This document shows, one piece after another, positions 53,141-60,872 of a DNA stretch of 64,000 nucleotides. Origin of the DNA: Chitinimonas_A lacunae (GTDB lineage Bacteria; Pseudomonadota; Gammaproteobacteria; Burkholderiales; Chitinimonadaceae). The translations under genes and the position numbers were made by a program. Numbering within the stretch: position 1 is the first letter of the stretch; each line of letters begins with the position of its first letter. Where the stretch lies: positions 62,001 to 126,000 of the forward strand of contig NZ_JBHSBU010000002.1 of NCBI RefSeq assembly GCF_042650885.1. The letters run 5' to 3'. The notes under the pieces are model-generated. The model saw nothing but the letters and a program-made list of their open reading frames with translations. It did not search any database and was not told the DNA's origin.

Positions 53141-53305
53141 GTAGACGTTTTTGGTAAAACCGCTGCGATCGACCCGCTTCAAGTAGACGTCAATGGGAGC
53201 CATTACAGGTAGACGCGCATGGTGTAGCAAGTTGCTACAGATCGGTTGAAGTAGACGGCTATGGGAAGATTTCTGTTTCCATAGCCTTGTAGTAAACGTT
53301 TATGG
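53141..53305 (+). repeat. Array of five direct iteron-like elements
   Basis: The copies are GTAGACGTTTTTGG (53141), GTAGACGTCAATGG (53183), GTAGACGCGCATGG (53209), GTAGACGGCTATGG (53251) and GTAAACGTTTATGG (53292). Start-to-start distances are 42, 26, 42 and 41 bases, so four of the five are spaced near four helical turns. The outer two copies carry one change each. Such phased direct repeats are typical of binding sites for Rep or partition proteins; a transcription factor is an alternative. Confidence 0.65.
53223..53239. repeat. Palindrome TGTAGCAAGTTGCTACA, copy 1 (candidate parS)
   Basis: A perfect 17-bp dyad centred on 53231, inside the iteron-like array and abutting the element at 53209-53222. 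Same core as the copies beside parAB, nearly 6 kb away. Confidence 0.65.
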
Positions 53306-53328
53306 TGGAATTTCTCTGCTTCAGCCAG

Positions 53329-54300
53329 TCAGAAAATATCCGCATCGGCCATATTGAAACCCAGCACCGCCTCGACTTCCGCTTCGCTGCAAGACGAATC
53401 GAACAAGCGGTAGGTAGGGAATACCGGAGGTGTCCAGCCTCCCTGGCCAAAGCCCAGCCGTGCCAGGGATGCCTGCTGGCTGGGCAACGCCCAGGTCGAG
53501 ATTCTGCGCACCCCTTGCAGCGCCAGCCTGGCCGTGAGGCGCTCCCAGGCAAGCCGGGCAGCGGTGAAATCGGCTGGCAGACAGGCATCGACCAGCCAGG
53601 CTTCGCGCCCCATAGTACGTGTCACCAGATAACCGGCGGCGCCCGACTCATCGTAGCGACGGATCAGCAGTTTTAAATATTGCCGACCGCTTTGCGCGGC
53701 AAATCGCCAGTCGAGGAAACGGGCATTGCGCACCAGTCCCAATACCACGGCCGACTCGCGCTGACGCCATAGCCGTTCGCTTTCCTCCCCAAATCCGTCT
53801 ACCTGTTCGAGCACCGCTTCGCTACCAAAAGCGTATGCCTCGGGCGACGGTGCGGGACAGTGCCATAGCGCCGCCGCCGGCAGTCGCCGGTAGTGCAGCA
53901 TCAATTCGCCGATCCGATACGACGTCTCGGAAGGAAAGCCATAGAGCAAGGCCATCCGCTCGTCGCCTGCGCCGGTATAGCGCTCGAAAAACGCCTCGGC
54001 CGTCTGCACGAACGGGCCGCGCCGACCACCACGATAGGCCGGATGGCTGAATACATCGCGGATCTGTCCGAGCCAGAATGGCTGTCCCCGATAAAGCGCC
54101 CGATGGCGGGTCGCGCCGTAGAACGCGGCCAGTGCCCCGTTCTCGGCATCGAAAGCTGCCATCGCACAAGCCCCGTCGGGAGCGTCGCGGTAGATCCAGT
54201 CCCACACCGCCTGCGGGCGTGGCCGATGGAAAGCCAGGGCGAAATTGCGCCGGATCACCGGCCAATCGGCTTCGGTAGGGGCACGAAACAGCAGCTTCAT
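53329..54300 (-). CDS. GNAT-type acyltransferase of unknown substrate
   Basis: 323 residues. It begins MKLLFRAPTEADWPVIRRNFALAF and shows FWLGQIRDVFSHPAYRGGRRGPFVQTAEAFFERY, a GNAT-like acetyl-CoA loop with a basic GRRGP turn, followed by YGFPSETSYRIG; such two-lobed GNAT proteins occur in polysaccharide and pseudaminic-type sugar loci. The ATG overlaps the stop of the PIG-L fusion gene (ATGA), so they are co-translated. A sequence resembling the iteron-like element (53789-53802, inverted, TTGG end) lies inside it. Confidence 0.7.
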   Translation of the reverse strand: MKLLFRAPTEADWPVIRRNFALAFHRPRPQAVWDWIYRDAPDGACAMAAFDAENGALAAFYGATRHRALYRGQPFWLGQIRDVFSHPAYRGGRRGPFVQTAEAFFERYTGAGDERMALLYGFPSETSYRIGELMLHYRRLPAAALWHCPAPSPEAYAFGSEAVLEQVDGFGEESERLWRQRESAVVLGLVRNARFLDWRFAAQSGRQYLKLLIRRYDESGAAGYLVTRTMGREAWLVDACLPADFTAARLAWERLTARLALQGVRRISTWALPSQQASLARLGFGQGGWTPPVFPTYRLFDSSCSEAEVEAVLGFNMADADIF

Positions 54301-57300
54301 GGCGCTTGCTCCTCGACCGGCAACACCCGGGTCGTCTGCATCAGGACTTCATAGCGGCTGTGGTAGCGCTCGCGTAGCGCCTCACCCCATTTGTCGCGCA
54401 TATAGACGATCTCGGCACGCCATTGCGGATCGTCCTCGGCGGTGCGGCCACGCGTGCTCGATTCGGCGTGGATCAACTTGGCATCGACCGCCTGTACCAC
54501 CCGCCAGCCCATCGCGCGCAAGGCCAGGCAATGGTCGACATCGTTGTAGCTCACCGCCAGCTGCTCATCGAAGCCGCCCGCATCTTCCCAGGCACTGCGC
54601 CGCACCAGCATGCAGGCGCCGGTCACGGCCGAGACATTGCGACTTGCCGCCAGCTCACGGCGCGAGCCCCATTCGTCGATATTGGAGGCGATAAAGTCGG
54701 TCGAGGTGACGATCCCGTTATGTTGCAGCCCACCGTCCGGAAAACTCAGCGTCGCCCCCACCGCCCCCACTGCGTCGAGCGCCAACCAGCGCGCCATATG
54801 TTTGAGCCAGTTGGGTTCGAGCATTTCGATATCGTCGTTGAGCCACAGAATCCACGGCTCCTCGCTATGGCTCACTGCCCGGTTGTTGATCGCCGACCAG
54901 TTGAACGGCCTGTCGTCGTCGATCACCTGTAGACGCGGCTCACTGCCGGCGAAATGATCGAGCCAGGCCCGCAGGGCCGGCTCGGCCCGGTTGGCCACCA
55001 CGGTGATATGGAGCGCCGGATAGTCGGTACCGTGACATAAGCCATTGAGGCAGCGCTGCAAGCCGGTCAGATGACGATGGGTCGGGATCACCACCCGGAT
55101 CGGCTGCCAATCGACCGACCACTCGGCGTATACCCCGGGATAGTCGGCCTGCCAGCCTGCCTGAGCCGTCAGCCCTCGTGCGGCGAAATGGGCTTCGAGT
55201 GCACTGACGGCGGCAGCCTGGGCCCAGGGCTTGGCCGACATGGCATAGGCCACCGAACCCGGTGCGGCACGCCAGTCATAGCAGGGTCGCTCGATATGGA
55301 CGACTTGCTCGCTATTGAGCCGGGCCGCCAGCCGCAGAATCAGGTCGAAATCCTGCGAACCGTGAAAAGCCTGCCGCAAGCCGCCCAATTCGCGCAGCAG
55401 CGCCGCCTCGACCACGGTCAGATGGTTGAGGTAGTTCATCGACAGGACCAGCTCGGGCGACCAGTCGGGCTTATGGTAGATATTGAGCACAGCGCCGTTG
55501 GCATCGATGGTGCGGCTGTCGGTATAGACCAGACGCGCCTGCGGCTGGGCAGCCAAGGCCAGGGCCATTTCCAGGAAGGCCTGCGGACTCAGCCGATCAT
55601 CGTGGTCGAGATAAGCCACCCAGTCGCCCTGGACCAGATCGAGCCCGTCATTGCTGGCCGCCACGATGCCGCCACGCTCGCTGCGGCGCCGCCAACGGGT
55701 GCGGCTGGCCTGACGCGGATCGGCCAGCCAGTTTTCCACCACCGCCCAGGTATCGGTCCGGGTCGAGCCATCGTCGATCAGGCAAAGCTGCCAGTTGTCG
55801 TAATACTGATTGGCCAGGGACTGCAAGGCTTCGGCCAGATAATGGGGCGGGGTATCGCATACCGGCAGGATGACCGAAAAGCGCGGTCCGCGCCGTGCCA
55901 GCGCCGCTGCCGCACAACGCAGCGGCAGCTCGTCGGCGCCGTCGAACCAGCCCAATGCTGCCGCTGTCGCGGCAATCTGGCGCTGATTGCGCTCAGCCTG
56001 CTGCAAGGCCTGCTGAGTCTGCTCCAGTTCCTGCACCAGACGGGCTGCACCCTGCCGCATGGCACCCAACTCGCCTTCGAGCCGGTTGATCCAGTCGCGC
56101 AGCCCCTTGAGTCCGGCCCCATCGAGCCGCTCGGCGATGCGGCTGCGGACCACTTCTTCCCAGGGAGCGTAGCCCTTGGCCTGATGCAGCGCCGCTTCAT
56201 CCTGGCCTTCTTCGCCATAGAGACGGTATTCGCAACCGATCAGATCGAGATGGCCAAAGCGCAATCGGTCATCGACCAGGCGAGCCAGCAGATCCCAGTC
56301 TTCATAGGCTTCGAGCGATTCGTCGAAACGATAGCGACGCAATACGGCCGTCCGGCACAACAAGGCATGCAAGGGAATGAAATTGCCAAGACGCAGCCGC
56401 TCGGCCGAGAACGGCAGATTCTTCTCGCCCAGCGATTCAGCGGGGCTTACCGAGCCATCGGCTTCGCGGCGGCAACGCCGCACACGACAACCGGCATAGA
56501 CCAGATCAAGCCCGCTTTCGCTATGCAGTTCGCCCAATAGGGCCGCATAGTGGTCGGGGTAGACCACATCGTCCTCGTCGAGAAAGGCGATATATTCGCC
56601 ACGGGCGGCCGCCACGCCGAGATTGAGGTTATGGCTGCGTGAGGGCTTGCCGGCAATGACCCGGCAGGCCAATAGACCAAAACCCGACAGATCGGGCTCG
56701 CCCTCGCCAAACCACACCAGCACGACTTCCAACTGGTCATAGGTCTGGTTTTGCAGACTGGCCAGCGCATTGACCAGAAACTGCGGGTCACGCGCCCGCA
56801 CCACCACCGAGATCAGCGGCCGGTTCTCGAAAAAGCGCTGCGGCGAGCCATCCCACAAGAAATTCAGATAGGCCTCGGCCCGGGCTGCACCACAGGCCAC
56901 CCCACGCAGCCGGCTTAGCGCATCGATATGGCCCGAATAGTCATAGAAGCCGAGTTGACTATGATGGCACTGCAACGCCGCCAGTTTCTTCGGGTAGACG
57001 GCGCTGATATCGAGATGGCGGTTGACGGTCGGATTGGGCTGGATGGTCTCGTAGAACCATAGCTCGCCCTGCCAGACCCCGGTCAGCGCATTGAGAACGC
57101 CACGGCAGACGCGGCGATGATCGTCATGGGCCTCAGAAGTCGCCGGCAGCAACAGGCAATCTGGCTGCCAGCGTTCGATGGCGGCGCGGTAGCGCTGGGC
57201 GATCTCGCCGTCGATGGGGATGGCGCCGTCGCGGTAATCCCAGAACTCGACCGTTTCCACCCCGAGCGCCGCGAGTCCCGCCCGGCTCTCCTGCTGGCGG

Positions 57301-57458
57301 TCGCTGACGGTGGTGTGGGGCGCGAGTCCAGCGCCGCCATCGCTGATCACAATGACCGTGATCTCGCTATCGGCCGCGGCTTCGAGCGCCAGCAGCCCTC
57401 CGCAGCCCAGCACCTCGTCATCGGGATGGGGCGACAACACCAGCCAGCGGCGTTTCAT
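54297..57458 (-). CDS. PIG-L deacetylase fused to three GT2 domains
   Basis: 1053 residues. Residues 1-210 are a PIG-L/LmbE deacetylase: VLSPHPDDEVLGCGG (zinc-binding His-Pro-Asp-Asp) and SEAHDDHRRVCRGVL (second metal site). GT2 domain one, about 220-440, has ISVVVRARDPQFLVNALASL and FLDEDDVVYPDH. A coiled-coil (about 475-520) precedes domain two (550-770: FSVILPVCDTPPHYL, YLDHDDRLSPQAF). Domain three (about 800-1040) has RVVIPTHRHLTGLQRCL and WLNDDIEMLEPNW. A combined deacetylase and multi-transferase is rare. The ATG at 57456-57458 overlaps the upstream stop; an N-acetylated sugar chain is the probable substrate. Confidence 0.87.
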   Translation of the reverse strand: MKRRWLVLSPHPDDEVLGCGGLLALEAAADSEITVIVISDGGAGLAPHTTVSDRQQESRAGLAALGVETVEFWDYRDGAIPIDGEIAQRYRAAIERWQPDCLLLPATSEAHDDHRRVCRGVLNALTGVWQGELWFYETIQPNPTVNRHLDISAVYPKKLAALQCHHSQLGFYDYSGHIDALSRLRGVACGAARAEAYLNFLWDGSPQRFFENRPLISVVVRARDPQFLVNALASLQNQTYDQLEVVLVWFGEGEPDLSGFGLLACRVIAGKPSRSHNLNLGVAAARGEYIAFLDEDDVVYPDHYAALLGELHSESGLDLVYAGCRVRRCRREADGSVSPAESLGEKNLPFSAERLRLGNFIPLHALLCRTAVLRRYRFDESLEAYEDWDLLARLVDDRLRFGHLDLIGCEYRLYGEEGQDEAALHQAKGYAPWEEVVRSRIAERLDGAGLKGLRDWINRLEGELGAMRQGAARLVQELEQTQQALQQAERNQRQIAATAAALGWFDGADELPLRCAAAALARRGPRFSVILPVCDTPPHYLAEALQSLANQYYDNWQLCLIDDGSTRTDTWAVVENWLADPRQASRTRWRRRSERGGIVAASNDGLDLVQGDWVAYLDHDDRLSPQAFLEMALALAAQPQARLVYTDSRTIDANGAVLNIYHKPDWSPELVLSMNYLNHLTVVEAALLRELGGLRQAFHGSQDFDLILRLAARLNSEQVVHIERPCYDWRAAPGSVAYAMSAKPWAQAAAVSALEAHFAARGLTAQAGWQADYPGVYAEWSVDWQPIRVVIPTHRHLTGLQRCLNGLCHGTDYPALHITVVANRAEPALRAWLDHFAGSEPRLQVIDDDRPFNWSAINNRAVSHSEEPWILWLNDDIEMLEPNWLKHMARWLALDAVGAVGATLSFPDGGLQHNGIVTSTDFIASNIDEWGSRRELAASRNVSAVTGACMLVRRSAWEDAGGFDEQLAVSYNDVDHCLALRAMGWRVVQAVDAKLIHAESSTRGRTAEDDPQWRAEIVYMRDKWGEALRERYHSRYEVLMQTTRVLPVEEQAP

Positions 57459-58060
57459 GCCGGGTTTTCCTTTTCGCGCAGTGGCGCGACCCGGCGCAGC
57501 CAATCAGCCAGCGGACAGGTCGGCCATTCGGTTTTCAATAATCCGTAGCGCCAGACATCGTGCCGCTGTCCGTCCTCGCCACGGATCTCACCCCGCAACA
57601 CCCCTTCCCGGCACACCGAGAAACGGGTCAGCGGACCATGGGCGGCGGCATTGTCGGCCAGTACCTGGAAGATCAGCTTATCGAGCCCAAGCAGGGTAAA
57701 GCTGCCATCGATTGCCGCATGCAGCGCTTCCCAGGTACAACGGGTGCCGCGGCCACGGGCCAGATAGAGCGAGAGTTCGCCCTTGCCGTTGTGATGATCG
57801 AGTGCCGACAACAGTACCGCCCCGATAGGAATATGGCTGGGGGCGTGCTCGATCACAATGCCGATTTCTATCGGAGGCTCGAAATGGGCCAGCCATTGTT
57901 GCCGAGTGGCCATGGCTTCGAGCGTCGGATAAGCCCAGGATTGTTGCGGCTGGAAAAAAGCGAAGGCCGGATCGACCGCCCACTCGAACAAGGTGGGGAG
58001 GTCGTCCGGCCCTTGCAGGCGCAGATCGATATGATGACCGCGATACAGCAGGCGGGACAC
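57455..58060 (-). CDS. GNAT-family N-acetyltransferase
   Basis: 201 residues of the RimJ/PseH-like type: HHIDLRLQGPDDLPTLFEWAVDPAFAFF, IPIGAVLLSALDHHNGKGELSLYLARGRGTRCTWEAL (acetyl-CoA site), LDKLIFQVLADNAAAHGPLTRFSVCREGVLRGEI. It begins with GTG (58058-58060), five bases after the stop of the secreted-protein gene, and its end overlaps the PIG-L fusion start. An amino-sugar acetyltransferase acting in the same glycan is likely. Confidence 0.8.
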   Translation of the reverse strand: MSRLLYRGHHIDLRLQGPDDLPTLFEWAVDPAFAFFQPQQSWAYPTLEAMATRQQWLAHFEPPIEIGIVIEHAPSHIPIGAVLLSALDHHNGKGELSLYLARGRGTRCTWEALHAAIDGSFTLLGLDKLIFQVLADNAAAHGPLTRFSVCREGVLRGEIRGEDGQRHDVWRYGLLKTEWPTCPLADWLRRVAPLREKENPA

Positions 58061-58065
58061 GCGGC

Positions 58066-58686
58066 CTAGCTACCGTTGCCGTAGGTCGTGCCGCAGGTCT
58101 GTACTTTCACTTGGTCCAGTTCCGAATAGGCGAACTGGTTCCAGTCGCTGACATTGGGCGGAATCACCAGGGCTTGCAGATAGAAGGTGCCATTGAGCGC
58201 CATCGGAAAACCCTTGGCGCGCAGTTTTTCCAGATTGACCGGCACCGTTACCGTACCGAAGCCAGCCTTGACCTCGGCCGCGTCTTCCATCCGTGGTGAT
58301 ACGCCATAAATGAACGAGGTGACGATGGTCAGGTTTTGCCGGCCGATCCGCAGTTTGGGATTGAGCGCCAGATGGAAAGAGTCGTCGCGATCGGTCGCCG
58401 CGGCCAGAAACACCTGAGCACCATCGCGCAGGCCGGTCAGTACCGTGGACATGATTTGCGGATTGCGACCATTGCACAGCATCACCATGCCGTCGCCGTA
58501 AGGGTTGGCACCGTAGGCATTACCCAGCTCGATTTCACCAGCTTTAGGCAGTTCAACCAAAGATAGTTTGTCAGTGGTCAGCTGCTCGAAGGTCGGCGTT
58601 ACCGCGGCCATCGCTTGATGACCAATTAGCACCGGCAAGGTTGCGGCCTTACCCGTCAGCAGAAAATGCGCAAAGCGGTTTTTCAT
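58066..58686 (-). CDS. Secreted protein of unknown function
   Basis: 206 residues, not recognised. The N-terminus MKNRFAHFLLTGKAATLPVLIGHQAMA is a plausible signal peptide, cut near residue 28. The mature part is rich in beta-strand pattern, with only two Cys (in CNGRNPQ and TCGTTYGNGS). A ribosome site GGGAGG precedes the ATG. It is the first gene of the minus-strand unit with GNAT, PIG-L/GT2 and GNAT genes, so it may be the structural protein those enzymes serve. Two candidate parS palindromes lie upstream of it. Confidence 0.65.
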   Translation of the reverse strand: MKNRFAHFLLTGKAATLPVLIGHQAMAAVTPTFEQLTTDKLSLVELPKAGEIELGNAYGANPYGDGMVMLCNGRNPQIMSTVLTGLRDGAQVFLAAATDRDDSFHLALNPKLRIGRQNLTIVTSFIYGVSPRMEDAAEVKAGFGTVTVPVNLEKLRAKGFPMALNGTFYLQALVIPPNVSDWNQFAYSELDQVKVQTCGTTYGNGS

Positions 58687-58813
58687 AGCTGCCTCCCATG
58701 GCAGGTAAAAGTTCCGCTTCAGTATTTACTGTTTTGTAAAGATTTCAACGTGAAAATGACCTGTGGTGCGCAGAAAAAAACAATGAAAAATCAGTTATCT
58801 AGCGCTTTTTTCT

Positions 58814-58823
58814 ACTGCAAGAG
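58814..58823 (+). repeat. ACTGCAAGA motif, partial copy D
   Basis: ACTGCAAGAG without the full AT dyad before it. Only the 3' part of the motif is shared with copies A-C. Confidence 0.3.
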
Positions 58824-58852
58824 TAATGAAAGACTGAGCACTACGGGGGATT

Positions 58853-58869
58853 TGTAGCAAGTTGCTACA
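58853..58869. repeat. Palindrome TGTAGCAAGTTGCTACA, copy 2 (candidate parS)
   Basis: Identical 17-bp dyad to copies 1 and 3, about 200 bases from the end of parB. Confidence 0.7.
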
Positions 58870-59037
58870 CAATCGGAAAACAGCAGGAAAGGCAGTACGG
58901 CATAAATAAAGAGATCAGCAAACAGGTGATTGTCACTTTATTAACTATTCTTCATTTATCTACACCAAATATTGCGCATGAATTTCACATTTTTTTCTAC
59001 GTGAAGAAGGTCTTGCTTGCGGTCTGAAAAATAGAAA

Positions 59038-59058
59038 GGTGTAGCAAGTTGCTACACC
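59038..59058. repeat. Palindrome copy 3, extended to 21 bp (candidate parS)
   Basis: GGTGTAGCAA and TTGCTACACC arms around a central G at 59048, eight bases beyond the parB stop. The two extra base pairs per arm make it longer than copies 1 and 2. Confidence 0.7.
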
Positions 59059-59065
59059 ACCCTGC

Positions 59066-59968
59066 TCAATGTTCTGCTTCACCTAACAATTGCAATACGA
59101 AACCGCGCAACTGTTCCTGCTGTGCCGGAGCCAATACCCCGGCTGCCAACTTAAGTTGCACACCTCTCTCGTCAGCATAAAAACTACCGACCCGGCGACC
59201 GGCACGGCGCAGCACATCGGGCGTACTGGTTTCGACGTCGGCCGAGCCATTGGCCAGCAATTGAGTCAGCAGACCTGCCAGCTTCCCTTGCTCGATCTGA
59301 CCAGCTTCGAGCCGGTCAAAAGCCGTCGCCAGCGCCGATTCAACCGTGGTGGCCGGCGCCGTCTGGGCCTGCAACACCCGTTTCAGCTCAGCCGCAGCCG
59401 CCCGCGACAGCAAACGCGGCCGAACTTCGAGTCGGGCTTGCACTGACAGCGGCAGCGCTTCAAAAGCGTAGTAGCGGTACATATCTTCGCGATTGAGGCC
59501 CAGGGCTTCGGCCAGTCGCTTGCGAGTGGGAAATAAAGTCTCGATCCGCCGTAGTGCCCGACCGATCTCGTAGTCGGAGAGATCCTGCCGGTCCAGATTC
59601 TCGGTCAGCGCCAGCACCGCCAGATCGGCGTCTTCGGCCGGAATCAGCAAGGCTTCGATACTGGGCCGGCCAAGCAGCCGATGGGCACGCCAGCGGCGTT
59701 CGCCGGCGACCAACTGATAACGCTCGCCAACCTGACGCACGCTGATCGGCTGCAATAGACCGACTTCGGCAATCGAGCTGGCCAGGGCATCCAGCTCGGC
59801 CTGCGGAAATTCACGGCGCGGCTGGTAAGGGTTGGGGTCGATCGACTCGACTGGCAACTTGAGATGCTGGCGACCAACATCGAGTTCGGCTTCCTGCTGT
59901 GCCGCGGCATGGCGCTGGTTGTTCTCGGCCAGTTTCTGCGCCAGCAGCGCCTTGAGATTCTTAGCCAT
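59066..59968 (-). CDS. parB: ParB-type partition protein (plasmid/chromid type)
   Basis: 300 residues. The N-terminal CTPase/DNA-loading part has VESIDPNPYQPRREFPQAELDALASSIAEVGLLQPISVRQ and GERRWRA (residues 89-95). The central helix-turn-helix region is ENLDRQDLSDYEIGRALRRI followed by RKRLAEALGLNREDMYRYYAFEALP. The C-terminus is a dimerisation-type helix (LAPAQQEQLRGFVLQLLGE). The ATG at 59966-59968 overlaps the parA stop by eight bases. Sequence and size resemble plasmid or secondary-chromosome ParB more than the primary chromosome type, and no gidA/gidB or dnaA neighbours are present. It should bind the TGTAGCAANTTGCTACA dyads; canonical parS was not found. Confidence 0.9.
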   Translation of the reverse strand: MAKNLKALLAQKLAENNQRHAAAQQEAELDVGRQHLKLPVESIDPNPYQPRREFPQAELDALASSIAEVGLLQPISVRQVGERYQLVAGERRWRAHRLLGRPSIEALLIPAEDADLAVLALTENLDRQDLSDYEIGRALRRIETLFPTRKRLAEALGLNREDMYRYYAFEALPLSVQARLEVRPRLLSRAAAAELKRVLQAQTAPATTVESALATAFDRLEAGQIEQGKLAGLLTQLLANGSADVETSTPDVLRRAGRRVGSFYADERGVQLKLAAGVLAPAQQEQLRGFVLQLLGEAEH

Positions 59969-60770
59969 TACTTGCCGTCTCCACCTTGAGTCCCAGCTCC
60001 TCGGCCAGATGCAGAGCCAGTTGCCGGAACTCGCGCGATACCTTGGCGCTGCGGTCCAGCGTATGCAGGCTGGTCTGGGCCATCGCGGCCTGATTGACCT
60101 TGGTACTGGTGGGAATACGGATCGGCAGCAGTTTGCCGATCTGCTCACGGGCCGCACCTTCAAGCAACTTGCACACGGTCTGGCGCTCGTCATGCTTGAT
60201 CAGCAGGGCACCTAGCAATTCAAGACGAGGATTAATGCGACGGATACGCGTAACGTGTTTCAGCAGGTCCGTAACGCCATACATACCGTATTGCGAGCCC
60301 GACTCGATCGGAATGATCAGATGGCTGGCTGCGGCCAAGGCATTGCTGGTCAGCAGCTTCAGACTGGGCGGGCAATCGATCAAGATCAGGTCATACAGGC
60401 CTTCGAGCGGAATCAGCTTGCCGCGCAGCTCTTCGGAGGGACGAGGCGTTTCATCTTTGAGCTCATCCTCGGCTCGCCCGAGGCCGAGCGAGCCATAGAT
60501 CAGCGAAACCCCTTCGAGGTAGGTGTCTTCGTGAATGGCCAGCGGCAGCTTCTCGACTTCAGACAGCAGCAGCTCGGCACAGGTGACGGTCACTTCGCTC
60601 GGATGCTTTTTACCGATATGCAGACTGGCATTGGCCTGGGGATCGAGATCGATCACCAGTACCGACAGGCCCATACGTCCGAACTCGGCGGCCAGATTGA
60701 CCACGGTGGTGGTTTTGCCGCAGCCGCCCTTGTGGTTGGCCACGGCGATGGTCTTGGTATCTTTGCTCAT
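59961..60770 (-). CDS. parA: ParA-type partition ATPase
   Basis: 269 residues. The deviant Walker A box is AVANHKGGCGKTTTVVNLA (Lys14 and Lys19), the A' motif LVIDLDPQANAS, and Walker B LILIDCPPSLKLLTSNAL. No N-terminal DNA-binding extension, so it is of the short type. Start at 60768-60770. A hairpin CGGGT-GAAA-ACCCG (60782-60795) lies about 12 bases upstream in the leader, and the 27-bp palindrome (60839-60865) about 70 bases upstream, a good place for an autoregulatory operator. Confidence 0.93.
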   Translation of the reverse strand: MSKDTKTIAVANHKGGCGKTTTVVNLAAEFGRMGLSVLVIDLDPQANASLHIGKKHPSEVTVTCAELLLSEVEKLPLAIHEDTYLEGVSLIYGSLGLGRAEDELKDETPRPSEELRGKLIPLEGLYDLILIDCPPSLKLLTSNALAAASHLIIPIESGSQYGMYGVTDLLKHVTRIRRINPRLELLGALLIKHDERQTVCKLLEGAAREQIGKLLPIRIPTSTKVNQAAMAQTSLHTLDRSAKVSREFRQLALHLAEELGLKVETASNG

Positions 60771-60781
60771 GCGTGATCGAT

Positions 60782-60795
60782 CGGGTGAAAACCCG
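60782..60795 (-). promoter_or_regulatory. Leader hairpin before parA
   Basis: Arms CGGGT and ACCCG around a four-base loop, 12 bases before the parA ATG, where a ribosome site would be expected; no good Shine-Dalgarno is present. It may limit translation. Confidence 0.35.
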
Positions 60796-60838
60796 TGCAC
60801 GATAGCGCATGACGCACTGACTGGCTACGTTGGCAGAA

Positions 60839-60865
60839 GCAGGTGTAGCAATTTGCTACACCTGC
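60839..60865. repeat. Palindrome copy 4, extended to 27 bp (candidate parS/operator)
   Basis: Arms GCAGGTGTAGCAA and TTGCTACACCTGC around a central T at 60852. The core differs from copies 1-3 only in that central base. It sits between the end of the GT2 gene (60873) and parA. Confidence 0.72.
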
Positions 60866-60872
60866 AACACGA

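Larger units (their letters stand above)
53020..53328. other. Repeat-rich convergent intergenic region (candidate origin or centromere)
   Basis: 309 bp between two genes that both end here, so no promoter is needed. In order it contains motif copy C, five direct GTAGACG-type elements (53141-53305) and one TGTAGCAAGTTGCTACA palindrome (53223-53239) that directly abuts the third element. No terminator with a T run is evident. The density of organised repeats in a convergent gap argues for a replication or partition role. No Rep gene is in the window. Confidence 0.55.
58687..59065. other. 379-bp AT-rich region between parB and the secreted-protein gene
   Basis: It contains the promoter space for the minus-strand secreted-protein unit, motif copy D (58814-58823, ACTGCAAGAG) and two identical 17-bp palindromes at 58853 and 59040. 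The high AT content and lack of coding frames set it apart from the rest of the window. It is the best place in the window for a centromere, with the ParB gene ending right beside it. Confidence 0.55.

Noticed and set aside
53020..53328. A replication initiator gene next to the iteron-like array
   Set aside because: Neither flanking gene nor any other protein in the window has Rep-type winged-helix or initiator motifs; if the array is an origin its initiator must act from elsewhere.
56995..57008. GTAGACGGCGCTGA inside the PIG-L fusion gene as another iteron-like element
   Set aside because: The second half (ATGG) is missing; the first seven bases alone are expected by chance.
58743..58760. 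Sequence resembling canonical parS (TTTCAACGTGAAAAT)
   Set aside because: It has an extra base in the centre and poor arms compared with TGTTTCACGTGAAACA; the repeated 17-bp dyad is a far better candidate.
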